A DNA stretch of 24,869 bases from an uncultured Chloroflexota bacterium (GTDB lineage Bacteria; Chloroflexota; Chloroflexia; Chloroflexales; Roseiflexaceae), in the NCBI GenBank assembly GCA_937876225.1, contig CALFIC010000160.1, forward strand, positions 1-24,869. Direction: 5' to 3'. Below are positions 6,772 through 13,219 of the stretch, piece by piece; position 1 is the stretch's first letter; each line of letters begins with the position of its first letter. The notes under the pieces are model-generated. The model was not told the DNA's origin. It saw nothing but the letters and a program-made list of their open reading frames with translations, and did not search any database. Both the position numbers and the translations under genes were made by a program.

Positions 6772-6805
6772 CGCGGATTAACGCACGTACATGTTGTCGC
6801 GTTTC

Positions 6806-6840
6806 AGGAAGGGAATTACTATGTAATTCCCTTCCTTTTT
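6806..6840 (+). terminator. Rho-independent terminator of the cold-shock gene
   Basis: Perfect 14-bp stem AGGAAGGGAATTAC / GTAATTCCCTTCCT with a 3-nt loop, followed by TTTT. It lies between convergent genes (cold shock and ABM). Confidence 0.92.
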
Positions 6841-6859
6841 GTCTCACTGGTGCGTCATC

Positions 6860-7159
6860 TCACATACGCGGCATGACTGTGACATAATGTTCCACTGTGG
6901 GGAATGGATTATAAAAATGATGGAGCAGGCGCTTCCATTCTTGGTACTGCGCGGATTGACGGAAGCTAATCGTATGCGCTTCGAGGGTTTGCCACTGTAC
7001 GAGCAAAATATAGCGCTGTGGTTGTTCGAGGCACTTCTGTAGTTCATGCGACACATAGCCTGGAATCGACGCAATCAGCGGCGCGGCCTGTTGAAATGCC
7101 GCTTCAAATGCCTCATTCTGACTACTTTTTACATCCAATATCGCTACTTCTAATACCAT
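6860..7159 (-). CDS. ABM-domain (antibiotic biosynthesis monooxygenase-like) protein
   Basis: A 99-residue dimeric ferredoxin-like-fold domain. Recognisable parts are the first strand (LEVAILDVKSSQNEAFEAAF), the SIPGYVSHELQ segment, RYILLVQWQTLEAH, and the C-terminal HHFYNPFPTVEHY. Members include small quinone- or heme-modifying monooxygenases and many uncharacterised proteins; the substrate is not evident. AGGAG overlaps the stop of the upstream BtpA gene, which ends 9 bp before this start. It is therefore the last gene of a three-gene operon with BtpA and a PfkB-like protein. Confidence 0.82.
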   Translation of the reverse strand: MVLEVAILDVKSSQNEAFEAAFQQAAPLIASIPGYVSHELQKCLEQPQRYILLVQWQTLEAHTISFRQSAQYQEWKRLLHHFYNPFPTVEHYVTVMPRM

Positions 7160-7168
7160 CTCATTCTC

Positions 7169-7891
7169 CTAACGAATCTGATCCACCGCCGCCATGAACT
7201 CTTGGACATGCGCCGCACTGACCTCGCCGGCGTCTTTGCGGGTATCTTTGAAGGTACTGCCCACGATGGCGGCGTCAGCGATTGTCAATTTATCGGCGAC
7301 TTGCGCCGCCGTCATGCCGGCGCCGATGACCAGCGGGAAGTCGGCCAGGATAGCGCGGAATTCATGGATTTTTTGCATGTCGGTATCAAGTCCCGTCCCT
7401 GCTCCCGTCACCGCAATCGCATCACAGTACTGTCGGCCAATGGCGAGGTCGTCCGCTAGGCTCCGCCCCGACAAATAGGGCTGGTACTTGAAGCGCACGC
7501 CTCCAATCACGGCCACCGTCCCCGTGCGGCGATAGCCATCAATCATGGCAAAGTAGGCCGGCTCGTCGTCGGGATGCAGATGCCCACACACCGAATCGAC
7601 CTGCATGAATTTGGCATGGTACTGCGCCGCGAGTTCATAGCTTTTGGCGAAATTGTCGAGCACGTTGACGCCGATGATATAGTGCGGTCGTTCACGCTCC
7701 AATACCGCCAGCACCCGTTCGACGTCATCACTATCACCATAATAATCCTCGACAATCATGGCGTCGACGCCACCGGTGGCGTAGATGTCGGCCTCACGGA
7801 TGGCGCGTGCGAGGATGTCGTCGCGGTTGTCACCCTTGAGGTGCAACATGGCCATGATTGGTTTGGGGCGCGGGAACAGGTCAAGAAACAT
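7169..7891 (-). CDS. BtpA/SgcQ-family TIM-barrel protein
   Basis: A 240-residue protein with the family opening PKPIMAMLHLKG, then GVDAMIVEDYYGDSDD, AVTGAGTG, PLVIGAGMTAAQV and the C-terminal ADAAIVGSTFK phosphate-site-like segment. BtpA was named for a role in photosystem I stability in cyanobacteria, and SgcQ belongs to a sugar-utilisation cluster. The shared biochemical activity is unclear. The start overlaps the end of the upstream kinase gene by 11 bp, with AAAGGA 8 nt before the ATG. The link with PfkB-like proteins suggests a phosphorylated sugar or nucleoside intermediate; that is inference. Confidence 0.85.
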   Translation of the reverse strand: MFLDLFPRPKPIMAMLHLKGDNRDDILARAIREADIYATGGVDAMIVEDYYGDSDDVERVLAVLERERPHYIIGVNVLDNFAKSYELAAQYHAKFMQVDSVCGHLHPDDEPAYFAMIDGYRRTGTVAVIGGVRFKYQPYLSGRSLADDLAIGRQYCDAIAVTGAGTGLDTDMQKIHEFRAILADFPLVIGAGMTAAQVADKLTIADAAIVGSTFKDTRKDAGEVSAAHVQEFMAAVDQIR

Positions 7892-8825
7892 GGTTATTTT
7901 CCTTTGTTAGTCGCATAAATTCACTGTCAGCGCGGTGCAATAGTTCGGCACGTAGCGCTGTTGTATACCGTGGGTACGGCCCATATTGGCGGGCATTCAG
8001 TGCCGCCGCGAGATTGGCCAGTATCACCGTGCGCAAGGGATGTAACCCCTGGGCGTAGCCATACAAGGCCGCCCCGGTGGCACAATTGCCACACCCGGTA
8101 GGGTCGACGCTGTGGGCGAGGTCGTACGACGGTGCAAACCACGCCTGGCCATCCACTACCATGTAGGCGCCGTTGGTGCCTACCCGAAAAAGACACGGCG
8201 TGCCGAGCGCCACAATCGCCGCCAGCGATTCGGCTTCGCTACGGGTGCCAAAGTACGCCAGCGATTCCGGTAAATTGATGGAATAAATATCGACCTGAGC
8301 GATGCAGGTGGCGATGGCGTCGTGGAGCGCCGGGTCGTCGATATCCCACCCCGCCACCTCCCACATGATTTTGGCGTGGGGGGCGGCAGCCCGGATGGCG
8401 CCAAGGTCAGCCCAGATCGGCTCGGTCACCCCTGACTCGAGGTAGATACCGCGGGTCTGCGGGCTGGCGAACGGGATAATTTGGGCCGCTTGGATGAGGG
8501 CCGTTGAGCCCCATTGTGCCGCAAAATCCGCCCCGTATTTGGAATATTCCCGCCAGCGTCCATCTGCTTGGTATTCCAGCAGGTTGTATTGGGTGCGAGG
8601 GAGTACTTGATGGATACCGGCAGTCGATAACTGATTGGCGGCGTAATAGGCACCAAAAAAATCGCCAAAATCAGGACCGGCAGTGCTCACAAACACCAGA
8701 TCATCGCAATAGGTTTTGATGCCATTAACGGTATAAATCGTGCCACCTAGTTGGGCGGTGCTGGTATGCCCTGTGGCATCGATGAGATCGTTGATATGGG
8801 TACATCCAGTGATGAGGTAGGTCAA
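7881..8825 (-). CDS. PfkB-family kinase-like protein with Asn at the catalytic Asp position
   Basis: A 314-residue ribokinase-fold protein. The C-terminal PfkB signature is readable as DPTGCGNCATGA (from D241), but the residue that is normally the catalytic Asp base (GAGD) is N247. The N-terminal substrate-binding segment is also divergent (HTSTAQLGGTIYTVNG), with the second Gly-rich motif only partly present. It may be inactive, use a different mechanism, or bind ligand only. The only early start codon in frame is TTG at 8825 with a weak GAAGCGAG upstream, so the true start is less certain. It heads an operon with the BtpA and ABM genes and is divergent from a canonical PfkB kinase 116 bp away. 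Confidence 0.8.
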   Translation of the reverse strand: MTYLITGCTHINDLIDATGHTSTAQLGGTIYTVNGIKTYCDDLVFVSTAGPDFGDFFGAYYAANQLSTAGIHQVLPRTQYNLLEYQADGRWREYSKYGADFAAQWGSTALIQAAQIIPFASPQTRGIYLESGVTEPIWADLGAIRAAAPHAKIMWEVAGWDIDDPALHDAIATCIAQVDIYSINLPESLAYFGTRSEAESLAAIVALGTPCLFRVGTNGAYMVVDGQAWFAPSYDLAHSVDPTGCGNCATGAALYGYAQGLHPLRTVILANLAAALNARQYGPYPRYTTALRAELLHRADSEFMRLTKENNHVS

Positions 8826-8941
8826 TAGGGCACTCGCTTCGTTGAGGGTGTGACACGCTCATCTTGACAAAGTTTGACCGTGCCGTCAACTCGCAATCAG
8901 GGTATGATGGGCATAATCGTCATCAATATGGAGTGTGACCA

Positions 8942-9856
8942 ATGGGATATGCCGTGTTTGTGGGCGATGTGGCCCTCGATGAATACTACCGCGCCGACTA
9001 TTGGCCCACCAGCAAAGATAAAGCCATCGTCCACGCCCTACCCGCCGTCCCCGGTGGCATGATTGCCAATGCCGCCTGCGTGGCGGCAGCCTTGGGGCTG
9101 GAAGTGAAGTTTTTGGCTATGCTCAATAGCGGGGCAATTACCCAATTGTTGCTAGCGGACCTACAAAAAAGTGGCGTCGATACTTCGTTGGTGATTTTTG
9201 ACGACACGTTGCCCGACGCCAAATGTCTGATTTTTTTGGTGGGTGACGAACATACCGTGCTCATCCCTACGTTGGGAATTACGCACATCGAGATTACCCC
9301 GGCGCAGTTGGAGGTATTGGCGCAGGCTGAGCTGATTTATTCCACCCCCGTCGAATTCGACTTGCTCCGCTGTGGTGCCATGGACAGCATTGCCATCATC
9401 GATTATTGTCGGGCACGGGGCGCCAAAATGGTCTACGACCTCGACGTCGACTACCTCCAAGACGGTGACGACGAGCGCTACAAACACCTCGACATCGCCT
9501 TTTTCAATCAAGTCGGCTTTGATCGCTATCGCGGCGATTTGGCGCAACAGGATGCCGCCACCCGCTTGCTCGCGCACGGGCTCGAGTTGGTGGTGGTGAC
9601 GTTGGCTGCGCAGGGCTGCATCGTGTTTGCCCCGCACGAGACGATACAGGTGCCCGGTGTGGCCGTCACGGTGGTCGATGTGACCGGGGCCGGCGATACG
9701 TTTTGTAGTAGCTTTTTGTATGCTCGCGCTCAGGGTCACGATCTCACGTCTGCCGCCGCTTTTGCCAACGCTGCTGCCGCTCTATGTGTGGCTGGGTTGG
9801 GGGCTCGGGCCGGCGCAGTGGCGCCGGATACGGTTGCATTGATGATGTCGCGTTAG
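8942..9856 (+). CDS. PfkB-family carbohydrate/nucleoside kinase
   Basis: A 304-residue ribokinase-family enzyme, ATP-dependent phosphorylation of a sugar or nucleoside hydroxyl. Both signatures are present: the N-terminal Gly-rich PGGMIANAACVAAALG and the C-terminal DVTGAGDTFCSSF with catalytic D252. N-terminal FVGDVALDEYYRADYWP is typical of the substrate lid region. The ATG at 8942 has GGAG 8 nt upstream. It is transcribed away from the operon carrying the Asn-variant PfkB, BtpA and ABM genes, and may supply the active kinase for the same pathway. The specific substrate cannot be assigned. Confidence 0.88.
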   Translation: MGYAVFVGDVALDEYYRADYWPTSKDKAIVHALPAVPGGMIANAACVAAALGLEVKFLAMLNSGAITQLLLADLQKSGVDTSLVIFDDTLPDAKCLIFLVGDEHTVLIPTLGITHIEITPAQLEVLAQAELIYSTPVEFDLLRCGAMDSIAIIDYCRARGAKMVYDLDVDYLQDGDDERYKHLDIAFFNQVGFDRYRGDLAQQDAATRLLAHGLELVVVTLAAQGCIVFAPHETIQVPGVAVTVVDVTGAGDTFCSSFLYARAQGHDLTSAAAFANAAAALCVAGLGARAGAVAPDTVALMMSR

Positions 9857-9858
9857 GG

Positions 9859-9911
9859 TATTATTTTTTGTAAAAAAACGTGCGCTGCGTCGTGAATAAG
9901 CCCCTTGGCAT
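9859..9911. repeat. 53-bp direct repeat, copy A (upstream of DinB-like gene)
   Basis: Gapless match to 10546-10598 with 3 differences in 53 bp. It runs from TATTATTTTTTG through AAAAAAACGTG to GTGAATAAGCCCCTTGGCAT. It starts 3 bp after the kinase stop. Beyond its right edge CGCAG pairs with CTGCG inside the repeat, leaving a long loop. Confidence 0.92.
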
Positions 9912-10018
9912 GTGTACGTCGCAGTCGGCTGATGGGCACGTGCAATAATAGGCATGCGGAGTATTTTATTTGTAGAAGTCGTGTGTCATGTGACTGTGAT
10001 GCACGAGAGGATGAGCGG

Positions 10019-10525
10019 ATGCATAATCAAATCGACCCTACCAGCGACCGTTTGTTTCGCCACATGGCCTGGGCCAATGCCCAACTTTTTACGGTGTTAC
10101 AACGCCTCCCCGAAACAACACTCACCTATTGTGAACCAGGCAACGACTGGTCGATTGGCATGATTGTGTTGCACCTTGTCGAGGCAGCTACTGCCTATGC
10201 ATCACGACTCGAAGCAGTCCCATATACCGATTTACCCGTGCATGCAGTGACGACCCATGCCGAGCTTGCCGTTGTCGTAGCTGCCTGCGTTACTGCCGAT
10301 GCGCGCTTGCATGTGGCGGCTCACACCCCAGCGGGTGTGGTGACGCGCCAAGATGATCCGACGCTGACGCGCGCCCGCGCCACTGTACTCGCCCAAGCCA
10401 TCCACCACGCCACCGAGCATCGCGCCCAAATCGCTGGGGCACTCGTCGCCAATGGCATCACCACACTTAGTCTCGATGATTTGGATGTATGGGCCTTTGG
10501 TGATGCCGAAGGGTTGGGTGCCTAG
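10019..10525 (+). CDS. DinB-like (DinB/YfiT superfamily) putative metal-binding protein
   Basis: A 168-residue four-helix bundle. The probable metal site is H52 (IVLHLVEA) with H130 and H134 (HHATEHRAQI), the usual His-triad layout. The opening FRHMAWANAQLFTVLQRLP is typical for DinB-like proteins. Members include thiol-dependent S-transferases and many of unknown function. The start at 10019 has GAGAGG 8 nt upstream; the open frame back to 9905 would run into the flanking repeat. The gene is bracketed by 53-bp direct repeats, which marks it as a possible insertion unit. Confidence 0.82.
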   Translation: MHNQIDPTSDRLFRHMAWANAQLFTVLQRLPETTLTYCEPGNDWSIGMIVLHLVEAATAYASRLEAVPYTDLPVHAVTTHAELAVVVAACVTADARLHVAAHTPAGVVTRQDDPTLTRARATVLAQAIHHATEHRAQIAGALVANGITTLSLDDLDVWAFGDAEGLGA

Positions 10526-10545
10526 TACGTAACGCCGGGCAAGAT

Positions 10546-10598
10546 TATTATTTTTTGGAAAAAAACGTGGGCTGCGGCGTGAATAAGCCCCTTGGCAT
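10546..10598. repeat. 53-bp direct repeat, copy B (downstream of DinB-like gene)
   Basis: Partner of 9859-9911, same orientation. Here the inverted pair GGCTGCG (inside the repeat) and CGCAGCC (10606-10612) is a perfect 7 bp. Read on the minus strand it would be a stem with an approximately 30-nt loop followed by a T7 run, so a terminator or structured RNA role is possible. Confidence 0.92.
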
Positions 10599-10684
10599 TC
10601 GTTCAACGCAGCCATACAGGTGATTTTTGGGATTGTGATGGGATGTGTGTTATAAAGGTATTGGTTGGAAAAATAGCAGGGTAA

Positions 10685-10719
10685 AAAAACCGCGGATTTT
10701 ATTGGAATTCGCGGTTTTT
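10685..10719. terminator. Bidirectional terminator between DinB-like gene and 10764-11207
   Basis: Stem AAAAACCGCGGATT / AATTCGCGGTTTTT, 14 bp with one G-U pair, 7-nt loop. It has A-runs before and T-runs after, so it can serve the plus-strand DinB gene and the convergent minus-strand gene. Confidence 0.85.
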
Positions 10720-10763
10720 GCATCACTAAATGACACAATAAACTGGTTAACACAAGCAATAGC

Positions 10764-11207
10764 TTAGAAAATTTCCAACAAATCCCATTTGTTTTGCCAT
10801 TCTTGTATACGATAATTGTTGATACTATGATGATCTGAATTATCATTAACAGGACGGTGACCACCGTGTTCTCGTAGATATTCTTCATGTGTTTTTTGAA
10901 TGGTACTACGAATCCATCGATCAGGCACAATCCAGAATTTCGGCTCATCATTTAATTCAACAAACACCCAAAATTGTTCTTCATTCTCTGCTGTTGCATT
11001 AACAGCAATTCCTTCATTGGCAGATGTGTGCCAATTTCCTTTGCGTTTGGTTTTCACTTTTATTATCACGGTACGACTACCATCTTGACTTGTTGCACGC
11101 AAACGAATTTTTTGTGTTCCAACAGTCTGCACGCTCCCTGCACCGCGCATTGTTAATTCATTTTCTACTAAATTTCTACCATTTCGGTTCGTTTCATGGC
11201 TGTTCAT
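10764..11207 (-). CDS. Uncharacterised protein, possible degenerate PD-(D/E)xK-like fold
   Basis: A 147-residue protein I cannot assign firmly. An early Glu (NLVENELTMRGAG), a strand pair ending in RTVIIKVKTKRKGNW, and then EEQFWVFVELNDEPKFWIVPDRWIRS resemble the beta core of small nuclease-like proteins with a V-x-V-K-T strand. The usual acidic metal-binding set is not clearly complete. The C-terminal HHSINNYRIQEWQNKWDLLEIF is distinctive. The start at 11207 has a weak GTGAG/GAGAAA site. It lies 54 bp downstream of ParA on the same strand, so they may share a transcript. Base composition is more AT-rich than its neighbours, hinting at transfer. Confidence 0.6.
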   Translation of the reverse strand: MNSHETNRNGRNLVENELTMRGAGSVQTVGTQKIRLRATSQDGSRTVIIKVKTKRKGNWHTSANEGIAVNATAENEEQFWVFVELNDEPKFWIVPDRWIRSTIQKTHEEYLREHGGHRPVNDNSDHHSINNYRIQEWQNKWDLLEIF

Positions 11208-11261
11208 ATTTTTCTCACTTGTTTATCAATACGCTTACTCGGGATGCTCATGAACATATCA

Positions 11262-12230
11262 TTACCGCCCTCGTTGCAATACCTGCTTGGTATAGTTGCA
11301 CGAATTACAAATCATGATGCGGTAGCCGGCCGCATTGGTATGGCGCATATCACGGCCACAGCGCGGGCATACTTGGAGGTCATAGACCGACCCCGATTGC
11401 ACCACCGGACTTGCTTTACTGCCACTATAGGTCACGCTACTGGGGTTGACGCGCTGTTGCAAGGTAGGCCGGGCGTCGCCCGTCGGGGTGATTTGCAATG
11501 TCTGCAAGATACGATCCACCAAAATGCGATAATCTTCGGCACCACGGCATTCGGCATCATATTCAAAGATTGATTTGCCGTAGGAGGGTGACTCAGACAA
11601 GCGCACGTTGGTACGAATCGGCTGGGTGACCCGACTGCCATACAAGCGTTGCAAGCCTTCGAGTAATTGCAGTGACTGACTCGACCGTGGGTCGTACATG
11701 GTGGGCACAATCAGCTTGATGGCGTCAGTGTTGCCCTTCATCTGTTCGATTTGCTTAAACAGCAACTCAACCCCCCGAATCGAAAACGGCTCGACGGTGG
11801 TAGGCGTGATAATATCGTCGGCGGCCACGAGCGCATTGGCGTTCATGGGGGTGAGCGAGCCACTCGAATCAATCAAAATCATGTCATAAAAATCAGCAAT
11901 CGGCGCCAAGACGCGCTCGAGGGTGCGGCCCCATTCGCCACCCCGTGACATAGTGGTTTGGGCGCTGAGGAGCGTCGTGTCGGCCACAATCAAATCGAGA
12001 TTGTGGCGGGCGGGGATGATACAGCGGGCTGGATCCATCCCTTCGATCATCAGCTCGTACAAGGTGTGTTTGGCGGTGACACCCAATGACGACGATAAAT
12101 TGCCTTGGGGGTCGGTATCGATGAGTAGCACTTTGACACCGCGCAACGCGAGGCCCGCGCCGATGTTGATGACGGTAGTGGTTTTGCCGATGCCACCTTT
12201 GAGGTTGGCTACGGTGACGATGCGACTCAT
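11262..12230 (-). CDS. Orphan ParA-family ATPase with C-terminal zinc ribbon
   Basis: A 322-residue MinD/ParA-type P-loop ATPase. It has the deviant Walker A KGGIGKTTT with the signature lysine, the Walker A' strand LLIDTDPQGN, and a switch II region MILIDSSGSL in place of the usual DxPP. After the ATPase fold and a linker, residues 288-311 carry two CxxC pairs (C288/C291 and C308/C311), forming a probable zinc ribbon. No ParB gene or parS-like site is visible beside it. It may position a cargo other than DNA, or use the ribbon as its adaptor. AAGGAA lies 5 nt before the ATG. It is divergent from the selenoprotein candidate at 12359. Confidence 0.9.
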   Translation of the reverse strand: MSRIVTVANLKGGIGKTTTVINIGAGLALRGVKVLLIDTDPQGNLSSSLGVTAKHTLYELMIEGMDPARCIIPARHNLDLIVADTTLLSAQTTMSRGGEWGRTLERVLAPIADFYDMILIDSSGSLTPMNANALVAADDIITPTTVEPFSIRGVELLFKQIEQMKGNTDAIKLIVPTMYDPRSSQSLQLLEGLQRLYGSRVTQPIRTNVRLSESPSYGKSIFEYDAECRGAEDYRILVDRILQTLQITPTGDARPTLQQRVNPSSVTYSGSKASPVVQSGSVYDLQVCPRCGRDMRHTNAAGYRIMICNSCNYTKQVLQRGR

Positions 12231-12316
12231 AGGGGTTCCTTGCTCCTTTTTGCGTTGCTACAAATATACCATAGTTGGTAGTAATGTATGAAAATGTAGC
12301 GACACACAACATACGA

Positions 12317-12322
12317 TATAAT
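12317..12322 (+). promoter_or_regulatory. Candidate -10 box for the AhpD-like gene
   Basis: A perfect TATAAT lies 36 bp upstream of the ATG at 12359, giving a leader of about 30 nt. No convincing -35 is seen at 16-18 nt (TGTAGC at best), so an activator may be involved. Confidence 0.4.
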
Positions 12323-12358
12323 CAACATGCATTCGTTTTTCACAAGATAGGAGCCACT

Positions 12359-12952
12359 ATGCCGTGGATTCGTGTCTTTACCGTTGAAGAAGCCACCGGC
12401 TTCCTCAAAGAGCAGTACGATGCTGCTATCAAACGCGCCGGGCGCATTTGGAACATCGTGGCCATCATGGGCCAAAACCCTCGCGCCATGAAGGCCTCCA
12501 TGGATATGTATGGGGTGTTGATGCATGGACCGTCGCCTTTGTCACGCAGCCAGCGCGAAATGTTGGCCACGGTTACCTCGTCCGTCAACCACTGCCTCTA
12601 CTGAAGACGGTCGCATGCGCATGACCTCCGTGCTGAGGTCGCCAAAGATTTTGGGATTACTGACGAAGTCCAAGCCGATTTGCTGGTGCATCATATTTGT
12701 AGTGATTGGCGCAAAGCCGCCTTGTCGCCTGCCGATGTGGCGCTCTGCGCATACGCCGAGAAGCTCACCAAAACTCCCCAACAAATGAGCCCCGCTGACC
12801 TCGATGTGTTGCGCACCCATGGCTTCGATGATCGTGGGATTCACGATGCCACCCAAGTAATTAGCTATTTTAATTACATTAATCGCGTCGCCGATGCCCT
12901 CGGCGTCGAACCCGAAGCCTTCGTCCACCCCTGGGAACAACGCACCAAATAA
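12359..12952 (+). CDS. AhpD-like peroxidase-related protein, candidate selenoprotein (in-frame UGA, Sec82)
   Basis: One 197-codon frame is interrupted only by TGA at 12602-12604 (codon 82). The N-terminal part (SQREMLATVTSSVNHCLY) and the part after the TGA (RRSHAHDLRAEVAKDFG, then ATQVISYFNYINRVADALGVE) together make a full-length carboxymuconolactone-decarboxylase/AhpD-like protein. Spacing matches AhpD of Mycobacterium tuberculosis exactly: E67, C79, U82, H86 against E118, C130, C133, H137. The UGA replaces the peroxidatic Cys, the one most likely to benefit from selenium. A SECIS-like hairpin follows at 12623. TAGGAG lies 5 nt before the ATG. Inferred role: thiol-dependent reduction of hydroperoxides. 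The alternative is a pseudogene from one Cys-to-stop change or a sequencing error, but the conserved reading on both sides and the hairpin argue against that. Confidence 0.78.
12623..12640 (+). promoter_or_regulatory. SECIS-like hairpin downstream of the in-frame UGA
   Basis: GACCTC (12623-12628) and GAGGTC (12635-12640) form a perfect 6-bp stem, extendable by a U-G pair. The loop is CGUGCU. The stem starts 18 nt after the UGA, and the loop G lies 26 nt after it. This fits the known bacterial SECIS layout: a short stem, a small apical loop, a G (best followed by U) among the first two loop bases, and about 16-37 nt from the UGA. The hairpin lies inside the coding frame. A competing stem GGTC/GACC at 12609-12626 is weaker. 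Confidence 0.6.
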
Positions 12953-12961
12953 ATCCAACAT

Positions 12962-12998
12962 AAATCCCCGTTGTACATGTGTACAACGGGGATTTTGT
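12962..12998 (+). terminator. Terminator of the AhpD-like gene
   Basis: Perfect 15-bp stem AAATCCCCGTTGTAC / GTACAACGGGGATTT with an ATGT loop, then TTGTAT. It begins 10 bp after the TAA at 12950-12952. This supports TAA, not the internal TGA, as the true end of the gene. Confidence 0.85.
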
Positions 12999-13015
12999 AT
13001 GCTTTGCCCGCCGTC

Positions 13016-13049
13016 ATTCCACACTAGTTGCACGCAACTGGTGTGGAAT
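13016..13049. other. 16-bp inverted repeat upstream of cysteine desulfurase
   Basis: ATTCCACACTAGTTGC and GCAACTGGTGTGGAAT are complementary with one G-U position and only 2 nt between them, making a very stable hairpin or a palindromic protein-binding site. There is no T-run. It lies 171 bp before the cysteine desulfurase start; the rest of that leader shows no clear element. Confidence 0.7.
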
Positions 13050-13219
13050 CTAATCCTCGGCTTACCATAAGCAGATCGTATGTTTCCCTACCATGCAGCA
13101 GGCGTAATTTTGCATCATTCATTTGGTATGATGAAACGGAACGGTATGTCTATCTCCATGACTGTTTTTCGTGTGAGTATAACCCTATAGAAATACTATA
13201 CTTTTTGGAGTATCAAACC

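Noticed and set aside
12359..12604. A short 81-residue protein ending at the TGA, with a second separate gene starting near 12680.
   Set aside because: The frame before and after the TGA is the same, and together they form one full-length AhpD-like protein. A separate downstream gene would begin in mid-domain without a ribosome binding site.
13028..13219. Extra 64 residues on the cysteine desulfurase.
   Set aside because: The region overlaps a palindrome, is not like the family, and GGAG precedes the ATG at 13220 where family sequence starts.
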